The notes beneath the pieces were generated by a model. It worked only from the letters and a program-made list of their open reading frames with translations. It had not been told where the DNA came from and searched no databases. From CAMREV01 sp051650525 (GTDB lineage: Bacteria; Bacillota_I; Bacilli_A; Mycoplasmatales; Mycoplasmoidaceae): 64,000 bases of DNA. Of this stretch, positions 1-12,083 are shown piece after piece. The stretch covers positions 62,001-126,000 of the forward strand of contig JBOFJE010000001.1 of NCBI GenBank assembly GCA_051650525.1. The letters run 5' to 3'. Made by a program: the position numbers and the translations under genes. Every line of letters starts with the position of its first letter. The first letter of the stretch is position 1.

Positions 1-1022
1 TTAATAATATAATTTTTACCATCATCAAAAAAACGGTGGTACTTGGCTTTTATTATTTTAAATATTGATTTATTAGAAGATTCTACTAGTTTAATTCTTG
101 GATCAATAATAGTGCTTAAAATATCAAAAAATATTTGTAATACATAATAAATACTAGAAAAAAAGACAGCTGAAAAAATTACTACATAAATTTCTTTTGT
201 TTGTACAGCATTTATTATAACCAATGCAGTACCAGGAACATTAAAAAAAGCCTCTATGATAAATGACCCAGTAATAATATTCAAAAGATTTGGCAATAAA
301 GAAAAAAGAACAGGAATTAATGCGTTTCTTAAAGCATGCTTGAATAAAACTTGAATAAATGGCATCCCCTTTGCAAGAGCAGTCTTTATATATTCTTGTT
401 TAAATATTTCTACTAGTTCATTCCTTGTAAAGTAGACTGTTACAGAAACTGAAGCCAAAACCATAGAAATTATGGGAATAAGAACAGATTCTATCATCTT
501 TTGAAATGAATAACCTTGTGATCCAGGTGCAATAAACTCTTTTGGTAGATGCAATACATCAGCAAGTTGTAATAAATATAATGCCATAACAAAAGAGGGG
601 ACTGCTGCAAAAATAACAGCAAAAATGTTAACAGCAGTATCTTGCCATCTCCCCCTGTTATATGCGGATATCATCCCTAATATAATGCCTAAAATAGAAG
701 CAATAATGAATGATGGTATAGCAATCAACATTGTAAATTTCATAGGTCTCATAAAAGTATCAATAACTGAACCTGAAGAATTATATTTTAATCCAAATTC
801 ACCATTCTTAAATAATCCCTGCCAAAAATGACCAAACTGAACAAAAGGATTGTCTAATAATCCAAGATTCCTTAATCTTTCTAAATACTCTTGTTGGGTT
901 TCCTGTACCCCTTTTTCTACAGGATAACCAGGAATTAATTGCATTAAAAAAAATAGTAATGTAAGGAGAATAAAAATGGATATTATTGTTAAAATAAATC
1001 GTTTTAATATGTAATTTAGCAT
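1..1022 (-). CDS. oppB: Oligopeptide ABC transporter permease OppB (partial, runs off the window)
   Basis: This is an inner-membrane permease of a peptide importer, forming the channel with OppC. The reading frame opens at ATG 1022 behind a clear AAAGGAG ribosome site and stays open to base 1, about 340 residues, so the C-terminus lies outside the window. It has an N-terminal membrane segment (NYILKRFILTIISIF) followed by several more. The permease loop that contacts the ATPases is visible in the stretch KTALAKGMPFIQVLFKHALRNA, cut here to its core EYIKTALAKG and KHALRNALIP, which matches the EAA-loop consensus of the OppB/DppB family. It follows the substrate-binding protein gene by 19 nt on the same strand, the usual oppA-oppB arrangement. 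The assignment is firm; only the length is unknown. Confidence 0.92.
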   Translation of the reverse strand, partial: MLNYILKRFILTIISIFILLTLLFFLMQLIPGYPVEKGVQETQQEYLERLRNLGLLDNPFVQFGHFWQGLFKNGEFGLKYNSSGSVIDTFMRPMKFTMLIAIPSFIIASILGIILGMISAYNRGRWQDTAVNIFAVIFAAVPSFVMALYLLQLADVLHLPKEFIAPGSQGYSFQKMIESVLIPIISMVLASVSVTVYFTRNELVEIFKQEYIKTALAKGMPFIQVLFKHALRNALIPVLFSLLPNLLNIITGSFIIEAFFNVPGTALVIINAVQTKEIYVVIFSAVFFSSIYYVLQIFFDILSTIIDPRIKLVESSNKSIFKIIKAKYHRFFDDGKNYII

Positions 1023-1041
1023 AAAATATCTCCTTTCATAA

Positions 1042-3750
1042 TTATCTTAATTGATTTTTTCAATTTTCTATATAAAGCTTTTGTGGGATATCTAAAAAAC
1101 CTGTCCAAGCATTTTCTAACGATTTTTCAAAAAAAGTTATATGATTAATTTCATCAATTTTATCATTGCCGAAAGGAATAATAGAATTTTGATAATATGG
1201 CTCAACTGAAGGACTTGCAAGAGAAGCAAGGGAATATCAATCAACTAACTGATTAATTGCATTTCTAATTTTATAACTCATGCCATCTTCTCCTTTATAA
1301 AAATCATTAATAATGGCATTCTTATATGATTCAGAAACTGCTGATTTCAATTGATTTGTCTCACCTCCATATTTATCAGTGAGAAAAACGTTTGTATTGT
1401 AAAAAAGTAAATCAGATTGAGGTATTTTATCTACACCAATTGTTCTAATATCATCTTTATATTTACTTAATGCTTCTGCCATATTACCTTGTGGTATTTT
1501 AGATATATCAGTTTCATTTGAACCAAATTGTTCATATGTATTCTGAATTGAATAACCATTTCCAAATTTCATAGTTATTTTTAGGGGCTGTACATATGGA
1601 TTAGAACTATAAGAGCTTGGGGGCGGATGAAAATAATTTTCATCAAAATTATCAAAAAAATCATTATTTTTTTTAAAATCAAATTCTGTATTTCCATTTG
1701 TTTTAACTATGTTATAAGGGCCAGCTGATCATCAACCGCTAATATTTGTTGAACCTTGTTCTCCATATCCATAAACCTCTTTGAAAGATGGATCTTTGTC
1801 ATTTATTGATGTCCCATTAAAAAATGAGGTGTTATCATATAAGATTTTATTAACACCAGGATTAGAACTAGGGTTAGGACAAAAATACTGCATTGTTAAA
1901 ATATCAAGTGCATTTACATTTGGTGAAGATAATATAATTTTGTAATGATTATCAGTTACATTCTTTTTTAAATCAAATCGATTAATGCTTGTCCAATCTC
2001 CAAATGGCGGCTCAGGATTATTTAAATATTCTTTGTTTGCTTCAATCGTCTTATTTACATCAATATTCATAAGTTGATCAAAATATCCGTTGGAATTATA
2101 ATGTCACTTGGAAGATAAATAGTAAGATAAAAAACCAGCAAAATAATCTTTAGCTGTCAAAGGAGCCTCTTTTTTTCCATCTGGTGCATATCAATAAAAT
2201 GCTCTTTTACCTTTTTCAATTCCATTGGGAATTGTAAAATCAAATTTTAATGTATTAGACAATTGAGATAAATCTTGTGGTTTAATATCATAGCCAACTG
2301 TCCCATCAGGGTTCCCAATTGTAGCAATTGGATTTCCTAAATTGCTAGGATTATTATTATCATAAAGTTCAATCTTAGTAGTGCCTTCAGTAAATAATTT
2401 TTCTTGAGGTGCAGTTCATTTATTATTATCATATCTTCAATCACCAACAGCTCTGTAGTCAACTAATTTATTCCATGTTGATTGAAATCATTCATAATTT
2501 GGAGCACGTGTGAAATTTGGGTTAAAAAGATTAGTCAATCCTTCATATGGAATTTTTTCATTCCATTCAATATAATCAGATTTTTTTGTAACTTCTTGAT
2601 TATAATATCAATCTCGATAATTCTCAAATGTGTTAGTATTTATAACTGGATGCAAGCCATTAGAAGCCAAAGAAATATCTGTATAGTTTGGTCCCCCTGC
2701 TGAAACTCATGGAATAGCAGCTTCTTGTTTGTTCATCCAACCCAAAAGACCAATTCAATATTTTTTAGATTCATCATTTTCTTTTGCCTTAATATCTCCC
2801 CAATAACCTATTTTATTTCATAATATATTTCTAACAGCTACATTTCCCAAACTATGATCAACAGAATAAATTGCTTTGTCAATAGCTTCCAATTGATTTC
2901 ATGAATATAAGTAGTGATTCCCAGAAGAAGGAGAAAGATTGGATATAGTTCCAATTCTGTCCGTATCAGGACCAGATGTTTCATATGGATCTGCGAAAGG
3001 TTTATATTTTATTTCTGCATGGTTATAAGCATCAATATATTCTTGATTAATTTTTGATTTTGCTAAATAAAGAGCCAAGTCTTTCAATCAGTTCTTTGGT
3101 TGATATTCATCACCTAATGGTGAAGATTCATTAGAAACTGGTCTTCCATCAGAAACAGGATTACCATTATCGTCAATGAAATTACCACTTGAATCCTTAT
3201 TCCAATTAAATAAAGTTTCTCATCCACCAAAATTTCCTTTATCAGAATGATTTTCACTATAATAAAATAAGCTTGGGTATAAATTACTAGTAGAGAACTG
3301 ATTTGAACTGAAATTGTATCCTAGTCATGAACCAACATTATTGTAATCTGCATTTCAAAAAAAAGTACACATCATTGTATTAAGATCATAATGAGCACGT
3401 TGTAGTGATTCATTTGTTTTTGGAACTCTCTCAAATCCCAATCTCTTATCTATTCATTTAAGAGCAGATTTTAACTCTACAAATCATGCATTTTGTGAAG
3501 ATGTATAAACCTGTTCTTTAGTTAGAGTATCAAATTTTATATCTAGTTTGCCTTTTTTACCGATTGTTTTATCTAGAGTATCAGAAATTTGTTTTTTTAA
3601 TTCTTTCGATTTTGCAGAAAAAGGATAATAAATATAAGATGAAGATACTTTTTGTTCATTTGACAGAATAGTAACAGCAATTAATGAACCAATCGGGATA
3701 AAAAATAATAACGACAAACTAAATATTTTTATTATTTTCTTTTTTCTCAC
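1042..3750 (-). CDS. oppA: OppA-like peptide-binding protein, membrane-anchored
   Basis: One frame of 902 residues runs from a GTG start at 3750 to TAA at 1042-1044, interrupted only by UGA (Trp) codons. It begins with a basic N-terminus and one hydrophobic segment (residues about 8-30), then a large extracytoplasmic domain, and lies directly upstream of oppB. Size, anchor and position fit the large OppA proteins of mycoplasmas, which capture peptides outside the cell. The start is chosen because GGTGA lies 8 nt upstream of GTG and an in-frame stop lies just beyond. No lipobox cysteine follows the hydrophobic segment, so it looks anchored by an uncleaved signal rather than by lipid, even though lgt is present in this window. 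The OppA call rests more on context and size than on motifs. Confidence 0.8.
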
Positions 3751-3798
3751 AAATATTCACCAATCTTCTTATATTTATTATAAAACGGAAAAATTAAT

Positions 3799-3838
3799 TT
3801 TAAAAAAAAACACTCTTTCTGAAAATAAGAGTGCTTTT
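3799..3838 (-). terminator. Rho-independent terminator downstream of dut
   Basis: On the minus strand a 7-bp stem (arms 3827-3833 and 3811-3817, CACTCTT/AAGAGTG) is followed by a run of nine T. It lies immediately after the dut stop and before the oppA start. Confidence 0.75.
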
Positions 3839-3846
3839 ATATAAAG

Positions 3847-4272
3847 TTATTTACCTGTCGAACCAAATCCTTTTGTTCCTCTTTGAGTTTCAGAAAGTTC
3901 ATGAATTTCTTCTAAATCAAAAGTATGAATTTTTCTCAAAACTCCCTGACAGACTTTATCATTTTTTCTAAATAAATAATCAGTATCACCATGATTATAG
4001 ATATGTATTAAAATCTCGCCTCTATAGCCATTATCAATCACTCCATTGTGAACTGCAATTGAAAACTTTGTTGCTAGACCAGATTTTGGCATTATTTCAA
4101 ATCAATATCCCTTTGGCAATTCTAAAAATAATCCTGTCTTAACAATCCCGGAATTTCTAGATAAAATCTTGCTATCAGAGGCAGCATAAATATCATATCC
4201 AGCATCTCCATTAATAGCTGGAGATGATATACAAATTAATTCTTTTGTCTCTTTTCTAAATTTAATTTTCAT
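3847..4272 (-). CDS. dut: dUTP diphosphatase (dUTPase)
   Basis: This enzyme hydrolyses dUTP to dUMP and pyrophosphate, keeping uracil out of DNA and supplying ThyA with substrate. All five trimeric dUTPase motifs are visible: DAGYDIYA, PKSGLATK (motif 2, Ser/Gly conserved), VIDNGYRGEI, KNDKVCQ and the C-terminal RGTKGFGSTG P-loop-like motif. The protein is 141 residues from ATG 4272, the normal family length. That start overlaps the upstream helicase stop by 11 nt, suggesting translational coupling. An upstream ATG at 4296 would add eight residues and has no better ribosome site. One UGA Trp lies at 4102-4104. Confidence 0.95.
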
Positions 4273-5617
4273 TTTTTTCCCTTGTTTTTTTTGCATTTTC
4301 AATTTTGTACTTTTTTATTAAAACTGCTTTTACAGATTTTTCTATAGCACTTCTTTTTGCTTTTCTTTTAACTTCAGTAATTTTAATTTTAGTTTTTTTC
4401 CGATATCCAGGTTTGATTATTTTTGGTGCTGTTGCAATAATGAATTTTATATCCTTATCAATTTGTGTATTTTTTTTAACTGGTTTTTTACGATATTTAA
4501 AATTGTAACTTATTAATTTATCGCCTATATATTTAAAATTAATTCAATCAATTCCTTTTTTTTTCAGACGAGATATTTTGAGACTATCATTTTTATCAGC
4601 TAAAGTATAAGTAATTCCTGATTCATTATTTCTTGCTGTTCTACCCATGCGATGCATAAATCACAAATCTTCATCTGGAAAATTATATGAAATGATATGA
4701 CTTACACCTTGGATATCAAACCCTCTAGAAGCTAAATCTGTTGAAACAAGAAACCGTAATTTTATATTCTCAATATTTTTATATGTATTCTTTCTTTCTC
4801 TTGATTTTAATCCACCATGTAGCATCATGATATCAATCCCCAAATTTCGTAATTCATAATAAATTTTTTCTACTTCTGTTTTTCGATTTGCAAAAATAAT
4901 ACAAAAATATGGATTTATCTCACTAATAACTTTCTTCAATATTTCAATTTTATCAATTTCATTATCAATGTGAATTAAATTATATTTAATTTTATTTTTA
5001 TTTTTTCATATTGATTCTGATACATCTATAATTTTTGTATTTTTAAAATAAATAGCCAATTGATTGGCTAACATCTCATGAAGTGTTGCTGAAAAAGCAA
5101 TTTTCTGAATTTTTTTATAGTCTGGTAATAATTCAAGAATAGCTTTAAATAGATCAGAAGATTTTACATCAATTAACATATCAGCTTCATCAAAAATAAT
5201 CGTTTTTACATTGCTTAAATTCAATCTTTTTGCCAAAGTTTTATCCAAAAATTTTTGAGGTGTAGAAACAATGATATTTTCATTATTTAATTTTATTTGC
5301 TCTGTTCCACCAATAATTAATTTGCTTGAAAAATTTTTAAATTTTTTAAAATACACCAATTTAGAATATATTTGCCTAGCTAATTCTCTAGTCGGCAATA
5401 TAATTATCACCTGTGTTTGTTTTAATTCATAATTTAAATTATTTAAAATTGGGAGTAAAAAACAATATGTCTTTCCTGTTCCGGTGGCTGAAACTCCAAT
5501 ACAACTATGTCCCTCTATAATTTCAGGAATAGTTAAACTTTGAATTTTTGAATATTTAAAAATTTTAAGCTCTCTGCAGGCTTCTTGAAGCCAATCTTTT
5601 AAAAAGAAAATACTCAT
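4262..5617 (-). CDS. DEAD-box ATP-dependent RNA helicase with basic C-terminal tail
   Basis: This cytoplasmic RNA helicase probably acts in ribosome assembly or mRNA turnover. It starts at ATG 5617 behind AAGGAGAAG. The helicase motifs appear in order: the Q-motif region near residue 25, motif I ATGTGKT, PTRELA, GG, the DEAD box itself (FDEADML), SAT, and in the second RecA domain the TDLASRGFD and HRMGRTAR motifs. It is 451 residues long. The last roughly 60 residues are strongly Lys/Arg-rich, a typical unstructured RNA-binding tail, and run past the start of dut. Family membership is certain. Which housekeeping paralogue (CshA/CshB/DeaD) it is cannot be settled from sequence alone. Confidence 0.92.
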
Positions 5618-5646
5618 AACTTCTCCTTACATTATAGTAAATAATA

Positions 5647-5670
5647 TAAAAAAAGACCTTTCGGTCCCTT
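5647..5670 (-). terminator. Terminator of the tRNA-Ile/tRNA-Ala transcript
   Basis: The minus strand forms a GGACC/GGTC-type hairpin (arms 5663-5667 and 5654-5658) around a GAAA loop, followed by a T run over 5647-5653. It lies just past tRNA-Ala and upstream of the helicase gene. Confidence 0.75.
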
Positions 5671-5681
5671 TATTTGATTAA

Positions 5682-5757
5682 TGGTGGAGACGAAGGGGGT
5701 CAAACCCTCGACCTCCTGAGTGCAAATCAGGTGCTCTATCAATTGAGCTACGTCCCC
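5682..5757 (-). tRNA. tRNA-Ala (TGC)
   Basis: A 76-nt cloverleaf begins GGGGACGTAGCTC. It has a TGC anticodon in the loop TTTGCAC, a TTTGA T-loop, a paired acceptor stem and an encoded CCA. It is 5 nt downstream of tRNA-Ile in the same transcript. Confidence 0.95.
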
Positions 5758-5762
5758 ATAAA

Positions 5763-5839
5763 TGGTGGAAGTAATTGGACTCGAACCAACGACCTCACCC
5801 TTATCAGGGGTGTGCTCTAACCAACTGAGCTATACTTCC
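5763..5839 (-). tRNA. tRNA-Ile (GAT)
   Basis: A 77-nt cloverleaf begins GGAAGTATAGCTC. It has a GAT anticodon (loop CTGATAA), a TTCGAGT T-loop and an encoded CCA. An Ile-Ala pair is commonly found in bacterial rRNA spacers; here it stands apart from the rRNA operon under its own promoter. Confidence 0.95.
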
Positions 5840-5875
5840 ATACACACAGAAAATATTCTATCACATTTTCTGTTT

Positions 5876-5904
5876 ATTATAAGAAGAAAAATAGAGGATG
5901 TCTA
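5876..5904 (-). promoter_or_regulatory. Promoter of the tRNA-Ile/tRNA-Ala operon
   Basis: On the minus strand TAGACA (5899-5904) and a perfect TATAAT (5876-5881) are separated by exactly 17 bp. The predicted start is about 30 nt before tRNA-Ile. The short leader can fold into an imperfect AGAAAAT/ATTTTCT hairpin (5848-5875). Confidence 0.7.
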
Positions 5905-5906
5905 TT

Positions 5907-6215
5907 TTATACTTGTTTACTTTTAAAAACTGCTGCTAAAATTCCAAATATAATCATCCCACCAAGCAAAATAACTCCTGCAATAAATAATCCTAACCCT
6001 AATTGATTTTGAACAAATTCTTTATTAGAATTCATAATAGCAGTTATTTCCTTAATAGCCTCTGGTGTAGCATTATGAAAAATATTTGTTAAAAGATGAA
6101 CAAATTTATCATAAGCAAAATATAAATATCCTCCAACAGCTCCAATTAATGAAACTAAAAGAACTCCAAAGAACATTATAATTCCACTAAAAATTTTTGA
6201 AAATAAATTAAACAT
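5907..6215 (-). CDS. Small membrane protein of unknown function (102 aa)
   Basis: I do not recognise this protein. It has 102 residues from ATG 6215, with a strong TAAGGAGT ribosome site. Two hydrophobic segments (residues about 10-34 and 75-97) flank a roughly 35-residue linker containing HNATPEAIKEI. The topology suggests an integral membrane protein with a short loop. It is monocistronic, lies between two oppositely oriented tRNA clusters, and ends only two bases from the -35 element of the tRNA-Ile promoter. The ribosome site and normal codon use make it a likely real gene, but nothing in the sequence points to a role. Confidence 0.7.
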   Translation of the reverse strand: MFNLFSKIFSGIIMFFGVLLVSLIGAVGGYLYFAYDKFVHLLTNIFHNATPEAIKEITAIMNSNKEFVQNQLGLGLFIAGVILLGGMIIFGILAAVFKSKQV

Positions 6216-6332
6216 ATTAACTCCTTAATCTTTTATATTTTTAATATATAACATTAATATTATAGCACCAATTAATAGTAAAATACAGAGGTGCATAAAT
6301 TTTTTTACTATTTCATAAATATTATTTTTTGT

Positions 6333-6338
6333 TATAAT
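6333..6338 (+). promoter_or_regulatory. -10 element before the tRNA-Cys/tRNA-Arg genes
   Basis: A perfect TATAAT lies 7 bp before the first base of tRNA-Cys, so the transcript would start almost at the tRNA 5' end. No good -35 hexamer is visible 16-18 bp upstream. Confidence 0.5.
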
Positions 6339-6345
6339 ACTATTT

Positions 6346-6419
6346 GGTGCCTTAGCCAAGTGGTAAGGTCAGAAGCTGCAACCTTCTCATCATCAGTTCG
6401 ATTCTGATAGGCACCTCCA
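6346..6419 (+). tRNA. tRNA-Cys (GCA)
   Basis: A 74-nt cloverleaf GGTGCCTTAGCCAAG with a GCA anticodon in the loop CTGCAAC, a TTCGATT T-loop and an encoded CCA. It is the first of nine plus-strand tRNAs. Confidence 0.95.
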
Positions 6420-6425
6420 TTTATT

Positions 6426-6502
6426 GCACATTTAGCTCAATTGGATAGAGCATTCGGCTACGAACCGAAAGGTTATGGGTTCGACTCCTATAATGTGCAC
6501 CA
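6426..6502 (+). tRNA. tRNA-Arg (ACG)
   Basis: A 77-nt cloverleaf GCACATTTAGCTC with an ACG anticodon (loop CTACGAA), a TTCGACT T-loop and an encoded CCA. The wobble A is normally deaminated to inosine by TadA. Confidence 0.95.
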
Positions 6503-6554
6503 TGTTAAATTTTTCATTTTTTTATTTAATTTATAATAATCAATATATAATTTT

Positions 6555-6585
6555 TATGTACTTTAAATGTCTATTGAAGTACATA
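6555..6585 (+). repeat. Inverted repeat between tRNA-Arg and tRNA-Pro
   Basis: A perfect 9-bp stem (TATGTACTT at 6555-6563, AAGTACATA at 6577-6585) encloses 13 nt. It is not followed by a clean T run, so it may be a weak terminator or a processing hairpin separating the two tRNA groups. Confidence 0.5.
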
Positions 6586-6593
6586 TTTACCCC

Positions 6594-6670
6594 CGGGAAG
6601 TAGCTTAGCTTGGTAGAGCACTTGGTTTGGGACCAAGGGGTCGCAGGTTCAAATCCTGTCTTCCCGACCA
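6594..6670 (+). tRNA. tRNA-Pro (TGG)
   Basis: A 77-nt cloverleaf CGGGAAGTAGCTT with a TGG anticodon (loop TTTGGGA), a TTCAAAT T-loop and an encoded CCA. Confidence 0.95.
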
Positions 6671-6675
6671 TTTTT

Positions 6676-6752
6676 GGCAGGGTATCTCAGTTGGTTAGAG
6701 AACTCGGCTCATACCCGGGGTGTCGTGGGTTCAAGTCCCACTCCTGCTACCA
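6676..6752 (+). tRNA. tRNA-Met (CAT), elongator
   Basis: A 77-nt cloverleaf GGCAGGGTATCTC with loop CTCATAC and an encoded CCA. The first pair is G-U rather than the C/A mismatch of initiators. Of the three CAT tRNAs here, this one most resembles elongator tRNA-Met, and its position before the Ile2-like gene matches the known mycoplasma order Met-Ile-Ser-fMet-Asp-Phe. Confidence 0.85.
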
Positions 6753-6757
6753 TTTAT

Positions 6758-6833
6758 GGAGCTATAGCTCAATGGTTAGAGCCCCCGACTCATAATCGGT
6801 CGGTTACAGGTTCGAGTCCTGTTAGCTCCACCA
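6758..6833 (+). tRNA. tRNA-Ile2 (CAT, presumably lysidine-modified)
   Basis: A 76-nt cloverleaf GGAGCTATAGCTC with a CAT anticodon in loop CTCATAA and an encoded CCA. It lacks the initiator C1/A72 mismatch. Its place between tRNA-Met and tRNA-Ser is where mycoplasmas carry the AUA-reading tRNA-Ile whose C34 is converted to lysidine by TilS. Identity is inferred from order and loop; a second elongator Met is the alternative. Confidence 0.65.
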
Positions 6834-6870
6834 AATTTAACATTCAAAAATACTTTAACAATAGTATTTT

Positions 6871-6963
6871 GGAGGATTACCCAAGCCCGGTTGAAGGGGT
6901 CGGTCTTGAAAACCGAAAGGCGGTGAAAGCTGCGCGGGGGTTCGAATCCCTCATCCTCCGCCA
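6871..6963 (+). tRNA. tRNA-Ser (TGA)
   Basis: A 93-nt class II tRNA beginning GGAGGATTACCC, with a TGA anticodon (loop CTTGAAA), a long variable arm, a TTCGAAT T-loop and an encoded CCA. Confidence 0.95.
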
Positions 6964-6970
6964 TTTTTAT

Positions 6971-7046
6971 CGCGGGATAGAGCAGTTGGCAGCTCGTCAG
7001 GCTCATAATCTGAAGGTCGGTGGTTCGAATCCATCTCCCGCAACCA
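6971..7046 (+). tRNA. Initiator tRNA-fMet (CAT) with altered anticodon stem
   Basis: A 76-nt cloverleaf CGCGGGATAGAGC with loop CTCATAA and an encoded CCA. The unpaired C1/A72 at the acceptor end identifies it as the initiator. The anticodon stem is TCAGG/TCTGA, so positions 29-31 pair as A-U, G-C, G-U instead of the usual three G-C pairs. Confidence 0.93.
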
Positions 7047-7048
7047 AA

Positions 7049-7124
7049 GGTCCTGTAGTGTAGTGATTAACATGCCTCTCTGTCACAGAGGAGATCGCGG
7101 GTTTGATTCCCGTCAGGACCGCCA
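7049..7124 (+). tRNA. tRNA-Asp (GTC)
   Basis: A 76-nt cloverleaf GGTCCTGTAGTGT with a GTC anticodon (loop CTGTCAC), a TTTGATT T-loop and an encoded CCA. Confidence 0.95.
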
Positions 7125-7127
7125 AAA

Positions 7128-7203
<76 letters not shown>

Positions 7204-7215
7204 TGATAAAATACT

Positions 7216-7239
7216 AAACACATCCTCGGATGTGTTTTT
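7216..7239 (+). terminator. Terminator of the plus-strand tRNA cluster
   Basis: A 9-bp stem AAACACATC/GATGTGTTT around a CTCG loop runs directly into a T run, 13 nt after tRNA-Phe. Confidence 0.85.
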
Positions 7240-7246
7240 ATTGTAT

Positions 7247-7270
7247 TATAATCATAATTTTAATTATAAT
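7247..7270 (+). promoter_or_regulatory. Two -10 elements before plsX
   Basis: TATAAT occurs at 7247-7252 and again at 7265-7270. The second would place the transcript start at or next to the plsX ATG (7278), where I see no Shine-Dalgarno sequence, so a leaderless mRNA is possible. No strong -35 is visible. Confidence 0.4.
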
Positions 7271-7277
7271 TTGATAT

Positions 7278-8291
7278 ATGAAAATAATATTAGATGTAAT
7301 GGGTTTTGAAAATCCTATAAGTGAACCAATCATTGCAGCCAGAAAATTTATTAAAAGATTTAAAAATGTTAGCATTTCCTTAGTTGGAAATGCTACTGAA
7401 ATTCGAAAATGGACTAAAAAGAAAGATAATTTTGAAATCATTGATTGTCAACAGTTTGTAAAGCAAGATGATAATGTTTTAGAAGTTTTAAGAAATAAGC
7501 AAAACTCTTCAATGGCTGTTTCTATAGATCTTGTTAAAGAAAAAAAAGGTGGTGCAGTTGTTTCTGCTGGTTCAACACCTGCTTTTATTGCATTGTCTTA
7601 TTCCAAATTTGGATTAATTAATGGAATTAGAAAGCCAGCTTTTACCCCAACATTACCTTCTTTAAGAGGCAACTATTTTAATATGCTAGATGTAGGTGCT
7701 AATATTGATGTGGATTGTATGGATCTCGTTAATTTTGCTATTATGGGGTCTTTATACGTTAAGCACATTAAAAATGTTAGTAGTCCATCTGTGGGATTAT
7801 TAAATATTGCTACTGAAGATAACAAGGGATTACCAGCCATTTTAAAAGCTAATAAAATTCTAAAAAATAACACTGGTATTAACTATATTGGCTTAATTGA
7901 ACCTAGAACTATATTAAAAGGTGATGTTGATATAATTGTTTCTGATGGTTTTACTGGTAATATTTGTTTAAAAACAATGGAGGGATCATTTAAAATCATT
8001 TTTTCTTTAGTTGCTAAAACATATTTATTGCCTTGGAACTGATTGGGAGCACTATTTTCTCTATTTACATATTTTAATATTTACAGAAAGTTTAATTATA
8101 AAAATAATGCAGGTGCAATCGTTTTGGGTTTAAAGGAGATTGCAATAAAAACACATGGTGGAGCAGATTGAAGGCAATTTTATTCTTCCCTTGAATTAGC
8201 AAAAGCATCAATTGAAAAAAATATAAATAATCACATAGAAAAGGCAATAGACTGTGCAAAAAAAAATAAAATCACTAATGAATCAATTTAA
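7278..8291 (+). CDS. plsX: Phosphate acyltransferase PlsX
   Basis: PlsX makes acyl-phosphate, the acyl donor for glycerol-3-phosphate acylation by PlsY in membrane lipid synthesis. The 337-residue frame contains the N-terminal MKIILDVMG (family DAMGGD region), VSAGSTPA, RPA-like RKPAFTPTLP, LDVGAN, the SDGFTGNI motif and the C-terminal THGGAD motif, all in family order and length. UGA Trp codons lie at 8040-8042 and once near residue 298. The DAMGGD segment is shortened to DVMGFE. The gene overlaps rnc by 38 nt; plsX-rnc proximity is common in Firmicutes and Mollicutes. Confidence 0.93.
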
Positions 8292-8949
8292 TTTAAAAGA
8301 CCAATCATATCCAATTTTTCTTCAGGCTTTTACACATTCAACATATAAAAATGAAAATCATATAAGTTTTGATTATGAGAGGCTAGAATTACTTGGTGAT
8401 TCAGTTATACAACTTTTTGTTACAGAATTTCTCTTTGAAGAAAATAATAGCTGAAATGAATCAAAATTGACAGAGGAACGTAAAAAAATTGTTTCTGGTA
8501 GTACTTTAAGTCTTATATCTAATGAATTGAAATTAATTGATTGCTGTTTTTTTGGCAAGGGAATTGATAAAATAAAAGATGTAAGTAAAATTGAACAAGA
8601 CATATATGAATCATTTATTGCAGCAGTTTATCTCTCACATGGCTGGCAAAAATGCAAAAAAATTATTGATAAAACCTTATTGAAATACTATAAAACACAT
8701 GACTTTATAAATAAAGTGTTTGATTATAAAACAACTATTCAAGAAATACTACAAAAAAAAAACTCTGATTATAAAGTTAATAAAAATTCAAAAATTATTT
8801 ATAAACAGATTAAAAATAATAAATCGATTAACAATTATAAAGTTTCATTAATTTTTAATAATCATATTTATGGAGTAGGAACAGGCAGTAAGGTTACAGA
8901 AGCTGAGCAAAATGCTGCAAAAAATGCATATGAAAAACTCATAAAATAA
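8254..8949 (+). CDS. rnc: Ribonuclease III
   Basis: RNase III cuts double-stranded RNA, including the processing stems around rRNA. The 231-residue protein has the signature ERLELLGDSV with its catalytic acidic residues near residues 45-52, a second acidic cluster YESFIAAVY, and a C-terminal double-stranded-RNA-binding domain ending VTEAEQNAAKNAYEKLIK. I take the GTG at 8254, which has AAAGG 10 nt upstream and gives a complete first helix. ATG 8278 is the alternative and has no ribosome site. UGA Trp is at 8452-8454. The gene lies inside the 3' end of plsX and converges on the rRNA operon. Confidence 0.94.
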
Positions 8950-9000
8950 ATTCTTTTACCTATTAATTAAATTTGTGATCTTTTCAGAAAGGATTGTAAA

Positions 9001-9037
9001 AAAACCACCCATCAAAAAATGATGGGTGGTTTTTTTT
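9001..9037. terminator. Bidirectional terminator between rnc and the rRNA operon
   Basis: A perfect 14-bp inverted repeat (9001-9014 and 9020-9033) around a five-A loop is flanked by A and T runs on both sides. It can terminate rnc on plus and 5S rRNA on minus. Confidence 0.9.
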
Positions 9038-9038
9038 A

Positions 9039-9140
9039 GTAGCACTGTCCTATCTTTGCTTTCACTATTTTCGGCTCTAAGTTGCTTAACTTCTGTGTTC
9101 GAGATGGGAACAGGTGTATCCAACTTGATATCTGTACTAC
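9039..9140 (-). rRNA. rrf: 5S ribosomal RNA
   Basis: The minus strand carries the conserved 5S core CCATCTCGAACACAG and AGTTAAGC. The ends pair as GTAGTAC/GTGCTAC. The length of about 102 nt is on the short side, as in other mollicutes. It is the last gene of the rRNA operon. Confidence 0.93.
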
Positions 9141-9157
9141 ATTAAAATAATTCCTTA

Positions 9158-9175
9158 AAAACTGAATAGTATTAA
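9158..9175 (-). repeat. 3' arm of the 23S rRNA processing stem
   Basis: These 18 bases are the exact reverse complement of 12176-12193, which lies before the 23S 5' end. In the transcript they would form a long stem enclosing 23S rRNA, the usual RNase III substrate. Confidence 0.8.
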
Positions 9176-9199
9176 TCAATCACTCTATTATAAATCTTT

Positions 9200-12083
<2,884 letters not shown>

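Noticed and set aside
625..831. Plus-strand frame of 68 codons
   Set aside because: It is antisense to the well-supported oppB gene and shows no motif.
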